From assembly GCA_001918745.1 (NCBI GenBank), contig MNGN01000035.1, positions 1 through 35,209 on the forward strand: DNA of 35,209 nucleotides, given 5' to 3'. The notes under the pieces are model-generated. The model saw nothing but the letters and a program-made list of their open reading frames with translations, was not told where the DNA came from and ran no database searches. The translations under genes and the position numbers were made by a program. Source of the DNA: Crenarchaeota archaeon 13_1_40CM_3_52_17 (GTDB lineage: Archaea > Thermoproteota > Bathyarchaeia > 40CM-2-53-6). How positions within the stretch are numbered: position 1 is the first letter of the stretch; every line of letters begins with the position of its first letter. Below, piece by piece: positions 7,117 to 15,169 of this stretch.

Positions 7117-8319
7117 ATGAGCCTGAACAGTTTTCCCAACCCCGTCAACCAAACACTGTACTTCAACAATGAGGAGCACGAAGTCCCATTCACCTACTCG
7201 ATCAGAGGAAGGAGATACGAGCAAAAACCGTTCAAGGAACGGTTCAAACTCAAGCTGAGCGACAAATGGATTTTCGAGGTAAAGAACACCAGATCAGAAC
7301 ACGGCCGCTTCATCAGACACAAACGACGGAACGAGATGCTGCCTCTTCAAGAAATCTTGTCGAGGGTAAAGCGAATGAGCCGGCTCGGCCAAGTCGGGAT
7401 TCCACACAAACTGGGCCTCTATGCAGCCGCGAGCTATTCTAGGAATCACTTTCTGGAAAGTGATCAAGGAGCGCGGGTTACAATGGATGAAGATGTCCGG
7501 TATTTCACATTCGAGGGACTTGCAGGGACAATGCTAGGGGCCTCGAACCGAGCCATTGTTGAGCTAAAGATTCCGCCCGGCAGAACAAGTTCTCCATTGG
7601 TCAGAAAAATCCACGGTCTCCTCAGGAAAGAAAACGCGGAACAGGGCATTTCCAAGAAAGCCACGATCTTCAATCTCGTCGAAGACCGCGCTAGGAAATC
7701 GGGCGAAGCATACAAGGAACCGAGCCACAACACAGAGATCAAAGCAAAAGTTGCGCTTGACGCAGAAGACCAGGACATTTTCCCCAGGATAAGAAACGAT
7801 CTATCTGAAGGAAAAATCGAAGGGTTCAAACTCTCTGACTCTTACCCGAATGTCATGGAGACAGGTAAGCTATACCACTACGTTCAGGTACCCACGCATG
7901 AATATCTGAGATTCGAAACTAGTGGTCAAGCAAGGTCCGCGACGGTCAAGGAGAACTTTCAGGTCGTCCAAGATCCCTATCGACTGGGTAACGTGATAAA
8001 GAGGCGGGAAGTTGAGGAGCCTCTTCGGCAGGACATGTTGAAGATGCCTTACAAGATTCTCACGAGGAGGAGGAAGTACTTCATGGTTGAGCGGAACGGG
8101 GGAAACCGGGAGTACGCGGTGATGATGGATAGGAGCACGCATCGAGGCCACGAGCTGTACCAGTTGGAGGTGGAGGATGTTCTGAACTCGCCTTCTCCGA
8201 GAACTGAAACGCTGAGCATCAACGATGTGGCATCCATGGCGAACTATCTCATAGAAGAGTACTCACTGGAGCCCACGACCCTGACCAAGAACCAGTGGCT
8301 GATGAGCCTGCCGAACTAG
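7117..8319 (+). CDS. Tandem tunnel-fold protein: VTC-like polyphosphate polymerase domain plus CYTH domain
   Basis: At least 400 residues with two triphosphate-tunnel-fold modules. The first (to about residue 190) follows VTC polyphosphate polymerases: TLYFNN, the double-Arg strand IRGRRY (29-34), KWIFEVKNTR (50-59), GARVTMDEDVRYF (118-130), IVELKIPPG (147-155) and the closing GISKKATIFN. The second (about 205-375) is CYTH-like: TEIKAK (206-211) in place of ExExK, YLRFETSG, ATVKEN, VIKRREVEEPL, ILTRRRKYFMV and LYQLEVEDV. VTC domains make polyphosphate from nucleoside triphosphate; CYTH domains cleave or bind triphosphates. The first strand lies upstream of this start (see 6929-7116). It converges on CHAD 8 bases away. 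Polymerase activity is inferred. Confidence 0.72.
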   Translation: MSLNSFPNPVNQTLYFNNEEHEVPFTYSIRGRRYEQKPFKERFKLKLSDKWIFEVKNTRSEHGRFIRHKRRNEMLPLQEILSRVKRMSRLGQVGIPHKLGLYAAASYSRNHFLESDQGARVTMDEDVRYFTFEGLAGTMLGASNRAIVELKIPPGRTSSPLVRKIHGLLRKENAEQGISKKATIFNLVEDRARKSGEAYKEPSHNTEIKAKVALDAEDQDIFPRIRNDLSEGKIEGFKLSDSYPNVMETGKLYHYVQVPTHEYLRFETSGQARSATVKENFQVVQDPYRLGNVIKRREVEEPLRQDMLKMPYKILTRRRKYFMVERNGGNREYAVMMDRSTHRGHELYQLEVEDVLNSPSPRTETLSINDVASMANYLIEEYSLEPTTLTKNQWLMSLPN

Positions 8320-8326
8320 AACGATC

Positions 8327-9121
8327 TCAAGGCTTGCCAGCAAATCTAGAAATTGGATTCTCTCTCGAGGCCTCGACGAATTTTCGATAATTGTTGTTCC
8401 TACTCTCGGTTTCAGTGTTTAACGCCAATTGTATTTCCGAGGATTTGGTGAGTCCCCGAAGGTACGCGAGCATCACATCGTGGTCCCGTATCGCGCCAAG
8501 TAGATCTTGCCAAGAACGGAGCGTTACAAGCGGCTTCGGCGGCTTAGAAAATTCGCCCATTTCCAAAACATAACGGAGTTGCTTGCAATCTCTTCGGACG
8601 ATGTGTAATTCCTCTACCTTAGATTGGTCCTCTCTTACTAACGGCAGCTCGCTGGCAATCTTCGAGCTCAGTTTTCTCACAACCTTGTTGTATCTTTTCT
8701 CCAGTAATGAGTCGGAAAGGTCCGTCGTTTTTACGCGAAGTCCCGTATTTTTCTGAATAGACATTGCTAGTTCTTTCGCTTGCTCCAGATGGGACCTGCG
8801 CGATTTCCTCAGATCCTCTGTCAGTCGTTCGAATGTACGATTCTGCTTATACATTGACAATTTCGAGAGAATAATGTCTTGGTCTCTCACGCTAGCGTTT
8901 ACTTTCATCAACTTCTTGATACGAGACATGGCTTTCTGCACTTTGTTTTGGTTCCGTGTCGTCTTAGGAAGCAATGTGAAGGCGGCTTGCAGACGGCGAG
9001 TCGCGGTTCGAAGCCGGTGAACATTCTCAGCATTTGGATCTCGAAGGTAGGCCTTGACTCTCCGAGTCAGAGCTTTCACGAATTTGTCGTACTCGTTCTC
9101 GAAAGAGTCGCGAGTAATCAA
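8327..9121 (-). CDS. CHAD domain protein
   Basis: A 264-residue all-helical CHAD (conserved histidine alpha-helical domain) protein. Both internal repeats are visible: VHRLRTATRRLQAAF (H35) with ASVRDQDIIL in the first half, and LHIVRRDCKQLRYVLEM (H173) with LLGAIRDHDVMLAYL in the second. The basic helices line a groove that binds polyphosphate in characterised family members. It lies 48 bases downstream of the Ppx gene on the same strand and is the third gene of the SixA-Ppx-CHAD operon. In bacteria CHAD is often fused to CYTH; here the CYTH modules are in separate genes on either side. Domain call firm; polyphosphate targeting is inferred from the family and context. Confidence 0.9.
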   Translation of the reverse strand: MITRDSFENEYDKFVKALTRRVKAYLRDPNAENVHRLRTATRRLQAAFTLLPKTTRNQNKVQKAMSRIKKLMKVNASVRDQDIILSKLSMYKQNRTFERLTEDLRKSRRSHLEQAKELAMSIQKNTGLRVKTTDLSDSLLEKRYNKVVRKLSSKIASELPLVREDQSKVEELHIVRRDCKQLRYVLEMGEFSKPPKPLVTLRSWQDLLGAIRDHDVMLAYLRGLTKSSEIQLALNTETESRNNNYRKFVEASRENPISRFAGKP

Positions 9122-9169
9122 GGGAAGGCTGGGTTCGAGATGTGAGGCTACTTAGGTTTTCTTCGGTGG

Positions 9170-10633
9170 CTACATGGCAAGTTGGAGATTGAAGGCGCCT
9201 TCCAGGTCTTCGAGGTCTCTAAGAACATCTTTCATAAGCACTTTTGGAATAGGTTGCTTGCCTTGGGCTATGTGAAGCCGAGGGATTCCACGCTCAGAAC
9301 TAATGGACAGATGGATGTCCGTCTTCTGTTGGAGCTGAGCAAGCTGTATCAGGACCGAAATTTTCTTCACCATCTCCATGCTCTTCTTGTCGAGGAGCCG
9401 CTTGTAGCTCGCCTGAGCCCAATCTGTCCGCCTCATTCCCATCGCTCTTGCAACAGACAAGGCCATGATGAGCTGGTCCTGGTGTAACAGTACGCTATCA
9501 GCCTCCAAAACAATGTAGAACAAGGTCTCCGGATTGTAGATAGGAAGGTCGGGCAAGACGTGATCGAGAGCCTCTGAAAGGATCGCATACTCCCTCTTGG
9601 TCAGGTTTCTATGCGATAACAGCGACTTCGCCAACTTCTCCGGGGCGGAAGCTTTCGCGCGAATCAGCGTCCCTTCGCGCATCAGAACCCTGTTTACGAG
9701 TCCCTGACGGTACGAGCTTGGGCTCTCGAGGAAAGCGGAGAGCACTCCATCTCTAAGACCATGCGTGCTAACGATGAGTTTGCGAAACCCAATCTTCTCC
9801 ATCAGCAGGTGAACTACTAGAGACCCGGCTATGATTGATTGACTTCTCTCTTGGCCAATCGCAGGGTTCTTTCTTAAAGTCCTAAGGCCCATTCTGCGCA
9901 GAGAGCGGTGTACCGATTCCACGGCGTTGTTCTTCATCGAATAATTGTGTAGCTTGTTTAGAGGATACTGTCTTCGCATCTGGTCATACCGAGCGATCGC
10001 GCGGACTGAGCCTCCGACACCCACCAGGTCAAGGTTCTTTGAAGCTGGAAGATGTTTTTTCTCCGGCAGAAGTTCGAGAATCCGTTTTCTCATCCGGGCA
10101 TAGTTTTTCTTTGTGTAAGATCCGCCTGGCTTGGCGTAAAGGTCAGTTAGCCTCAGTCCTCCGAGAGGAACTGAGAGGATTTTTCTGATCGTTGGCTCCG
10201 AGTAGGTGACCATTTCCAAGCTTCCGCCTCCAAGATCGAAGAACAAGCCAGCATGAACGCTAGTGGCGCTCTTGGCTCCTTCGAACGCGTATACTGCCTC
10301 TTCCTTTTCGGATAGTACTTTGAACCTAAATCCTGTCTCTTGATACGCTGCTTTGAGAAATTCTTCTCTGTTCCCTGCTTCCCTAACCGCGCTGGTCGCG
10401 ACGGGGAGGACATGGTCTGACTCCTCGAGGTCTACAATTGCGCGGAACTGTTTCAGGGCCTTGAGAGTTCGTCGGATGGGTTTGTCTCCAAGGAAGCCTG
10501 TCTGATCGAGCCCTTCTCCAACTTTCGCGAGGACTGATTGCTGTCCATACGCGATGAATGACTTGTCCCGCCTGACTTCGTAGTTCACCAGTTTTAGCGA
10601 GTTGTAGCCTAGGTCTATCACGGAGACTTTCAA
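9170..10633 (-). CDS. ppx: Ppx/GppA family exopolyphosphatase
   Basis: A 487-residue protein of the ASKHA fold. Residues 1-300 are the Ppx/GppA catalytic part: phosphate-1 loop VIDLGYNSLKL (5-15), ATSAVREAGN (79-88), the general base region LSEKEEAVYAF (E111/E112) and phosphate-2 loop FFDLGGGSLEMV (131-142). The C-terminal 180 residues are helical with HRNLTKREYAIL and a degenerate HD-like region, as in long Ppx proteins. The enzyme removes terminal phosphate from polyphosphate or the 5' phosphate of pppGpp; its neighbours favour polyphosphate. Middle gene of SixA-Ppx-CHAD, 69 bases from SixA and 48 from CHAD. Start ATG at 10633. Confidence 0.92.
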   Translation of the reverse strand: MKVSVIDLGYNSLKLVNYEVRRDKSFIAYGQQSVLAKVGEGLDQTGFLGDKPIRRTLKALKQFRAIVDLEESDHVLPVATSAVREAGNREEFLKAAYQETGFRFKVLSEKEEAVYAFEGAKSATSVHAGLFFDLGGGSLEMVTYSEPTIRKILSVPLGGLRLTDLYAKPGGSYTKKNYARMRKRILELLPEKKHLPASKNLDLVGVGGSVRAIARYDQMRRQYPLNKLHNYSMKNNAVESVHRSLRRMGLRTLRKNPAIGQERSQSIIAGSLVVHLLMEKIGFRKLIVSTHGLRDGVLSAFLESPSSYRQGLVNRVLMREGTLIRAKASAPEKLAKSLLSHRNLTKREYAILSEALDHVLPDLPIYNPETLFYIVLEADSVLLHQDQLIMALSVARAMGMRRTDWAQASYKRLLDKKSMEMVKKISVLIQLAQLQQKTDIHLSISSERGIPRLHIAQGKQPIPKVLMKDVLRDLEDLEGAFNLQLAM

Positions 10634-10702
10634 ACTTGGCTATGGGCCGCCCGTCGTTTCCGTTTTACTTCGGCGGAGTCATTGTGATTCGTTTTGGGTT
10701 TA

Positions 10703-11320
10703 TCAAGAAATCTTAGTGATGATTTTCGGTGTTAGAAGCCAGCGGAGTTCGCCGGAGACTCTAGGGGTAAATGATGTTATTCGGACTTTTCCGACGCCTC
10801 CTTTTTTCAGAACAATTTTAGCACTCGTGGTCCCGATGATCTCTCCAATCATCGAGGTCAGGTAAGGCTCGTGTCCCACAAGGATTGGTCTGGAGTCTTG
10901 TTCGAGTCTTGCCAGTTTGCGATAGAGTGCTGCCTTACTTCCATCTGGTTTCAATTCGTCCCATTCTTCCAATGTTGGGACGTTGAGGACCCTGGCCGCA
11001 ATTTCAGCGGTCTCTTGAGCTCTTCTCAAAGGACTTGTATAGATTCGATCGGTTTGCAATCCGATTGCCTTCAATGACCTGGCAATTTTCTGCATCGCGG
11101 CCCGGCCTTCCGGTGTTAGGGGTCGTTCGGAATCTTTCTCTGCAACTGTCATTCGGTTTCCGGCTTCTCCATGCCTTAGTATGAAAATGTCGATGCTTGT
11201 CGAAGTCGCTGTCTTTGATGGGATCCGAACGGATGTTGGCGAAGTTGCCATCTTAGTCTCGACTTCTTTGTCGTCCGAGAAAGCACGTCGTTGTCTCCTT
11301 CCTCTCTTGGGCTCTGTCAA
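10703..11320 (-). CDS. sixA: SixA-like phosphohistidine phosphatase (histidine phosphatase superfamily)
   Basis: A 205-residue protein with the phosphoglycerate-mutase-like fold. The catalytic RHG motif is FILRHGEAGN with H50, Arg at TSPLRRAQETAE (95-106) and the second His in PILVGHEPYLTS (H150). Size and motif spacing fit SixA-type phosphohistidine phosphatases. It heads the minus-strand operon with Ppx and CHAD; association of SixA with CHAD genes is known in bacteria. A TATA-like CTTTATC lies at about 11352-11358, about 30 bases before the TTG at 11320, which supports this start. ATG at 11251 is the alternative and would remove a 23-residue basic tail. Confidence 0.85.
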   Translation of the reverse strand: MTEPKRGRRQRRAFSDDKEVETKMATSPTSVRIPSKTATSTSIDIFILRHGEAGNRMTVAEKDSERPLTPEGRAAMQKIARSLKAIGLQTDRIYTSPLRRAQETAEIAARVLNVPTLEEWDELKPDGSKAALYRKLARLEQDSRPILVGHEPYLTSMIGEIIGTTSAKIVLKKGGVGKVRITSFTPRVSGELRWLLTPKIITKIS

Positions 11321-11386
11321 TTGTCCCTATTGCAGGTTTGGGTGAGTCAGATAAAGTTCAGTAACCACACTTTCTCCGTTCAAACC

Positions 11387-12193
11387 ATGAGTTGGACTCG
11401 GATGGTCAAGCTACCTCAAGCTCTCGGTTTCGGCCGCGAGATCGAATCGATCCTCCTCATACTCTCAGATCATCCTGAGGAAATTGTCAGAAAGATTGCT
11501 GAAAAGAAAAGCGTCGGAGATTATCGATTGGTTGGTGAGAAGACGAAGTTTCTTGCCGACACATACTTCGACACGCCCAACCACTTTCTCTCGCACCGCA
11601 AGTTGAATCTGAGAATACGGACGGACAACCAGGATCGCTGGATTACCATGAAGACCCATCCTAGACGAACTCTCTGGGGTGGAATGGTCCGATCTGAGAT
11701 GGAAGTTCCCTGGTCACATGGAACTATTGAAAAAGTGGTTTCCGAGCTGAAAATCCCGCATCAACCTTCTAGTCCTACAGGCCAGATAACTCCTTCAGAC
11801 CCGATTGAACTATTGAAGACCAAAGGCCTCGTTCCCATTCAACATCGCGAGACACAACGGCAGGTACGTGATGTTACCCTCGGCCATGAGGGTTCTTCCG
11901 TCCTAGCAGAATTAGACATTGATTCAGTGCTTTACGACTTCGACGATCAAAAGATACGACTCTTCGAGGTGGAAGTAGAGAGTAAGTCAGAGAGAGGCCA
12001 GAACGTAGTCAAGAGTGTCACAAAGAGCCTGAAGGGAGAGTACGGCCCTATCTTACGAAGCTGGCGTCACGGAAAACTCGCGACTGGGACCGGGATCGCC
12101 AAGCTATTGAAATCGGGAGAGCTCAAACCTCTGATCGATGCTGAAAACCGGCTTCTCCCAGCTGCCTATGACAGGCTCAACCGAATACTCTGA
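11387..12193 (+). CDS. CYTH domain protein (triphosphate tunnel enzyme family)
   Basis: About 268 residues from the ATG at 11387. CYTH features are the N-terminal strand REIESILLIL (E18, E20; the usual ExExK has Ile in the Lys position), ADTYFDTPNHFL, NLRIRTDNQDRWITMKTH, RSEMEVPW, VLAELDIDSVLYDF and LFEVEVESK near residues 190-200. The last 65 residues are helical and extra to the domain. CYTH enzymes hydrolyse or bind triphosphate, ATP or thiamine triphosphate. The gene diverges from the SixA-Ppx-CHAD operon with a 66-base gap, so both could share control. The Lys to Ile change may reduce or alter activity. Domain call firm; substrate unknown. Confidence 0.85.
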   Translation: MSWTRMVKLPQALGFGREIESILLILSDHPEEIVRKIAEKKSVGDYRLVGEKTKFLADTYFDTPNHFLSHRKLNLRIRTDNQDRWITMKTHPRRTLWGGMVRSEMEVPWSHGTIEKVVSELKIPHQPSSPTGQITPSDPIELLKTKGLVPIQHRETQRQVRDVTLGHEGSSVLAELDIDSVLYDFDDQKIRLFEVEVESKSERGQNVVKSVTKSLKGEYGPILRSWRHGKLATGTGIAKLLKSGELKPLIDAENRLLPAAYDRLNRIL

Positions 12194-12235
12194 AGCTCGT
12201 ATCGTAGGAGATTTGTTTGAGAAATCTTCTTAGCA

Positions 12236-12595
12236 TTGCGTGCCTACGTCATAGTGGAGAGAGTATTGCTCCGCCCTAAGGGAGGCGAGGCCATTGGGTC
12301 CGTACTCTTAGCTTTCATGGCGACCGGCCTAATCTCCCTCTTGTACAACCTTAACCCGTTCAACAGCGGGGCCCTCTTACTCGGAGTCTGGGTGAGCTCC
12401 GAAATAGTCGCGCTCTATCTCTTTCAGAACCAGCGGAAGAATGAAAAAGAATTCCAAAAACATCCAGTCAGCTTTCCCAACCCCGAGGGAGGCGGAATTC
12501 TCGGTGAATACATGAATCGTCCTTGGCAGAGCGAGCTCGCCGAACTTGGTCGACGATATCCGAGCAAGAAGGCGAAGAAACCGAAAAAGGACTAG
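12236..12595 (+). CDS. Small two-helix membrane protein
   Basis: A 119-residue protein starting at TTG 12236. Two hydrophobic segments, around AIGSVLLAFMATGLISLLYN and ALLLGVWVSSEIVALYLF, form a hairpin. They are followed by a polar, Pro/Lys-rich cytoplasmic tail ending KKAKKPKKD. The stop codon is directly followed by the start of the next gene, so the two are almost certainly co-transcribed and perhaps translationally coupled. Family not recognised. Confidence 0.68.
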   Translation: MRAYVIVERVLLRPKGGEAIGSVLLAFMATGLISLLYNLNPFNSGALLLGVWVSSEIVALYLFQNQRKNEKEFQKHPVSFPNPEGGGILGEYMNRPWQSELAELGRRYPSKKAKKPKKD

Positions 12596-13129
12596 ATGAT
12601 GGTCTCCCACGATACCAAGAGGATACTAGGTATCTCAAGTCTCGTGCTCGTACTTCTGCTTCTTCTAGCTAGAAGCCTGCCCTTCCCTTTTCCCGGTTCA
12701 CAACAATCAGCGATTCCGCGCAACCCACGCGGCCCCAGCGGGTATGCGCCGACTCTAATCTTTAGTGACAACGCCTCATTCACCAAGGCGCCGACATTCA
12801 CTTTGACTCTGACTCAGTCCCATTCGTATATGTGGAGCTTCAATGTCACGACCGGTTCTGTAAAGGTCGATTTGACCGATCCACAGACCAGTAGTATCTT
12901 TTGGACGGTCGGACCTCGGTCAGTGGGGCAATGGCATCTGAATGTTACGAGCTTTGCGAGTTTCAACTGGACAGCGCCGGCCTCTACAGACTATTCAATG
13001 GTTCTCGAAAATCAAAATCTCTGGTCATGGTCGACGAGTTTGTCCTCGAGCACTTCTCCACTTTCCACGTGCGACATACATGTATGGGACTTGAATATCC
13101 CCGGGCCTCCACGTATCATTGTCCAGTGA
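12596..13129 (+). CDS. Secreted or membrane-anchored protein with N-terminal signal segment
   Basis: A 177-residue protein starting with ATG at 12596, immediately after the stop of the membrane-protein gene. The N-terminus has a short basic stretch (SHDTKR) and a strongly hydrophobic stretch around ILGISSLVLVLLLLLARSL, a signal peptide or anchor. The rest is Ser/Thr/Asn/Trp-rich beta-type sequence with several N-x-S/T sites (NVTTGS, NVTSFASFNWTA), as in archaeal surface proteins. It has no lipobox. Family not recognised; extracytoplasmic location is inferred from composition. Confidence 0.7.
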   Translation: MMVSHDTKRILGISSLVLVLLLLLARSLPFPFPGSQQSAIPRNPRGPSGYAPTLIFSDNASFTKAPTFTLTLTQSHSYMWSFNVTTGSVKVDLTDPQTSSIFWTVGPRSVGQWHLNVTSFASFNWTAPASTDYSMVLENQNLWSWSTSLSSSTSPLSTCDIHVWDLNIPGPPRIIVQ

Positions 13130-13192
13130 CCCACCTAGTATGTCTGATGGGCGAATAGCTCTATTAGGTGGATCAGCCATCAGGACCCTCGG

Positions 13193-13825
13193 TTGCAGTC
13201 CTTGAGCGAAGAGCTCTCTGTTGGTCGGGTGATGGATGTGCTCCGTAACTGTTACGATCCCGAGATACCAGTCAATATAGTCGATCTCGGTCTAGTCTAC
13301 GGCGTCGCCATAGACAATAACATAGTGAAGGTTCGAATGACCCTCACGGCTACGGGCTGCCCCGCCAGCGCTTACTTGAGTCATCAGGTTAAGGAACTAA
13401 TCGAGAAGATACCCGGCGTCAAGCAAGCTGATGTCGATATAGTCTGGGATCCACCTTGGACGCCTGACAAGATGAGTGCCGCAGCTCGAGAACGTCTACA
13501 ATCCAACCAGGAACCGGTGACTATCGAATTTGACCCCGCCAGTTTCAAGCCTAGAAAGAAGGGGCATATTGCCAAAAACCCTGACGGGACAATTGTCCTG
13601 ATTAACGAGGCGAATTCACGGTACCTTGGGAACGATGACATCGCCAGTCTCTGGGAGAAAAGCGATGGAAACAAGACAATCGACGAGCTAACATCAGAAC
13701 TCGCAATGGAAAAGAAAGTCTCTCCCGCCGAGATTCGGATGCAGATACTCGAAGTCGTCACTCAGCTAGTCACGATCGGATTGATAGCTCCAGAGGACGC
13801 GATGGTTCTGCCGCTGCACCCATAG
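13193..13825 (+). CDS. MIP18 (DUF59) domain fused to PqqD-like domain
   Basis: A 210-residue protein. Residues 10-95 are a MIP18/DUF59 domain as in SufT and PaaD iron-sulfur assembly factors: VLRNCYDPEIPVNIVDLGLV, TLTATGCPASAYL with the conserved Cys56, and VDIVWDPPWTPDKMS. Residues 118-200 resemble PqqD, the RiPP-leader-binding winged helix: HIAKNPDGTIVLINEANSRY, IASLWEKSDGNKTIDEL and a final helix LEVVTQLVTIGLI. PqqD-like domains deliver peptides to radical SAM enzymes, but no radical SAM gene or precursor is seen here. Start TTG at 13193. DUF59 firm, PqqD-like by pattern. Confidence 0.8.
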   Translation: MQSLSEELSVGRVMDVLRNCYDPEIPVNIVDLGLVYGVAIDNNIVKVRMTLTATGCPASAYLSHQVKELIEKIPGVKQADVDIVWDPPWTPDKMSAAARERLQSNQEPVTIEFDPASFKPRKKGHIAKNPDGTIVLINEANSRYLGNDDIASLWEKSDGNKTIDELTSELAMEKKVSPAEIRMQILEVVTQLVTIGLIAPEDAMVLPLHP

Positions 13826-13877
13826 GCAGTCTACCCAAGCCATATCTGCCACAAGCAACTTCTCTCAACATCGCCAA

Positions 13878-14576
13878 TTGTACAATCGTTCGGCAGAACT
13901 CTACGACCAGATCTACTCGTTCAAGAACTACAAGAAAGAAGCAGCAAAACTTCACCTGCTGATCCAGGAACACAAGCATTCCACCGGCAATAATCTGCTC
14001 GAAGTCGCTTGTGGAACCGGCAGCCATATTACTTATTTGAAAAACGACTATTCAGTCGAAGGACTAGATCTCAGCCCGCGAATGCTGCGACTCGCCAAGA
14101 AGAAGCATCCTAACATTTTGTTCCATCGTGGTGACATGGTTTCGTTCAAGCTCGACAAACGATTCGATGCTATCACATGTCTATTCAGCGCTATCGGCCA
14201 CGTGAAAACCAAACAGAGACTGGGTCTTGCGATTCGGAACATGTCCCGACACCTCAAGCCTGGCGGAGTCCTAATTGTAGAACCTTGGTTTACCCCTCAA
14301 CAGTGGCGGGAAGTATCGGTTCACGCTAATTTCGTAGACCGGCCCGAGCTGAAGATCGCTCGTATGAACATCAGTAAGAGAAGGGGGAGATTATCTGTAA
14401 TGGACATGCACCATCTCGTCGCCACGCCGAGACGGGTTGAGCATTTTGTTGAACGACTTGAGTTGGGGATTTTCACTCAAGACGAGTATTTTGACGCGTT
14501 TCGGAGTGCGAAGCTTGAAGCAACTTACGATCCGGAGGGGCTTATGGGCCGGGGCTTGTACATTGGAACTCGCTAG
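13878..14576 (+). CDS. SAM-dependent methyltransferase, DesVI/TylM1-like
   Basis: A 232-residue class I methyltransferase. Motif I is NNLLEVACGTGSHITYL, followed by VEGLDLSPRMLRLA, DMVSFKLDKRFDAITCLFSA and HLKPGGVLIVEPWFTPQQW. The start YNRSAELYDQIYSFKNYKKEA and the LFSAIGHVKTK block closely resemble the DesVI/TylM1 family of amino-sugar N,N-dimethyltransferases. No sugar-biosynthesis genes are nearby, so the substrate is uncertain. It starts at TTG 13878, 52 bases after the MIP18-PqqD gene on the same strand, and ends four bases before the convergent GNAT gene. Confidence 0.85.
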   Translation: MYNRSAELYDQIYSFKNYKKEAAKLHLLIQEHKHSTGNNLLEVACGTGSHITYLKNDYSVEGLDLSPRMLRLAKKKHPNILFHRGDMVSFKLDKRFDAITCLFSAIGHVKTKQRLGLAIRNMSRHLKPGGVLIVEPWFTPQQWREVSVHANFVDRPELKIARMNISKRRGRLSVMDMHHLVATPRRVEHFVERLELGIFTQDEYFDAFRSAKLEATYDPEGLMGRGLYIGTR

Positions 14577-14580
14577 CTGA

Positions 14581-15117
14581 TCATCGGAGAAGGAGGCCCA
14601 TCTCGACCTCATCATGATAGCGATTGTCTTCCCCGAAGAAAGTCTCTCTTGCAATACCCTCCTTCTTGAAGCCGACTTTCTGATAGACATTGATAGCCCT
14701 ATGATTATCCGCAACCACGCTCAGTCCAATTCTATGGAACCCTCGTTCCTTCGCCAGCTCGATCGCTTTCTTCATCATCATGGTTCCCAGCCCTAAGTTC
14801 TGAACGTCTTGGTGGATGTAAATGAAAAGTTCCGTGACGCCTTTGCGCCGTTCGTCGGGAATTCTGAATATTTGCAAGTGTCCGACAATCCTCTCCTCCA
14901 ATCGGGCGATTAGGATGATCCTGTTTGTAAGGTCGGACGTCCAGCGCTCTATCCTGGCGCGGTCGTAGGGAGGCAAGCCCCACTTGATAGCCTCAGGTGA
15001 CATGCTAGCATACATGGACACAAGTCCTTCTTTATCCTCGTCCCGGTATGTCGCGAGCCTAACCCCTCTTCCATCCTTCAGCGTCACTGGGGCGTCCGAG
15101 ATTGACACGCTTGACAA
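14581..15117 (-). CDS. GNAT N-acetyltransferase
   Basis: A 178-residue acetyl-CoA-dependent acetyltransferase. The acetyl-CoA-binding motif A is present as VTELFIYIHQDVQNLGLGTMMMKKAI (Q/R-x-x-G-x-G variant), followed by GFHRIGLSVVADNHRAINVYQKVGF, the classic motif B. This arrangement is typical of RimI/RimL-type or small-molecule GNATs; the acceptor cannot be named. Start ATG at 15117. It converges with the methyltransferase gene, with four bases between the stops. Confidence 0.88.
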   Translation of the reverse strand: MSSVSISDAPVTLKDGRGVRLATYRDEDKEGLVSMYASMSPEAIKWGLPPYDRARIERWTSDLTNRIILIARLEERIVGHLQIFRIPDERRKGVTELFIYIHQDVQNLGLGTMMMKKAIELAKERGFHRIGLSVVADNHRAINVYQKVGFKKEGIARETFFGEDNRYHDEVEMGLLLR

Positions 15118-15169
15118 TTCTAGTTAGGCTTTCGGCAGCGTCATGACGATCGCCGGTTTTGGACAGAGG

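Noticed and set aside
9000-9030. tRNA T-arm-like GGTTCGAAGCC
   Set aside because: It lies inside the CHAD coding sequence and no acceptor or anticodon stems can be drawn around it.
6929-12193. Polyphosphate kinase (PPK1 or PPK2) within the polyphosphate block
   Set aside because: No PPK-like sequence was seen; the synthetic role would fall to the VTC-like domain.
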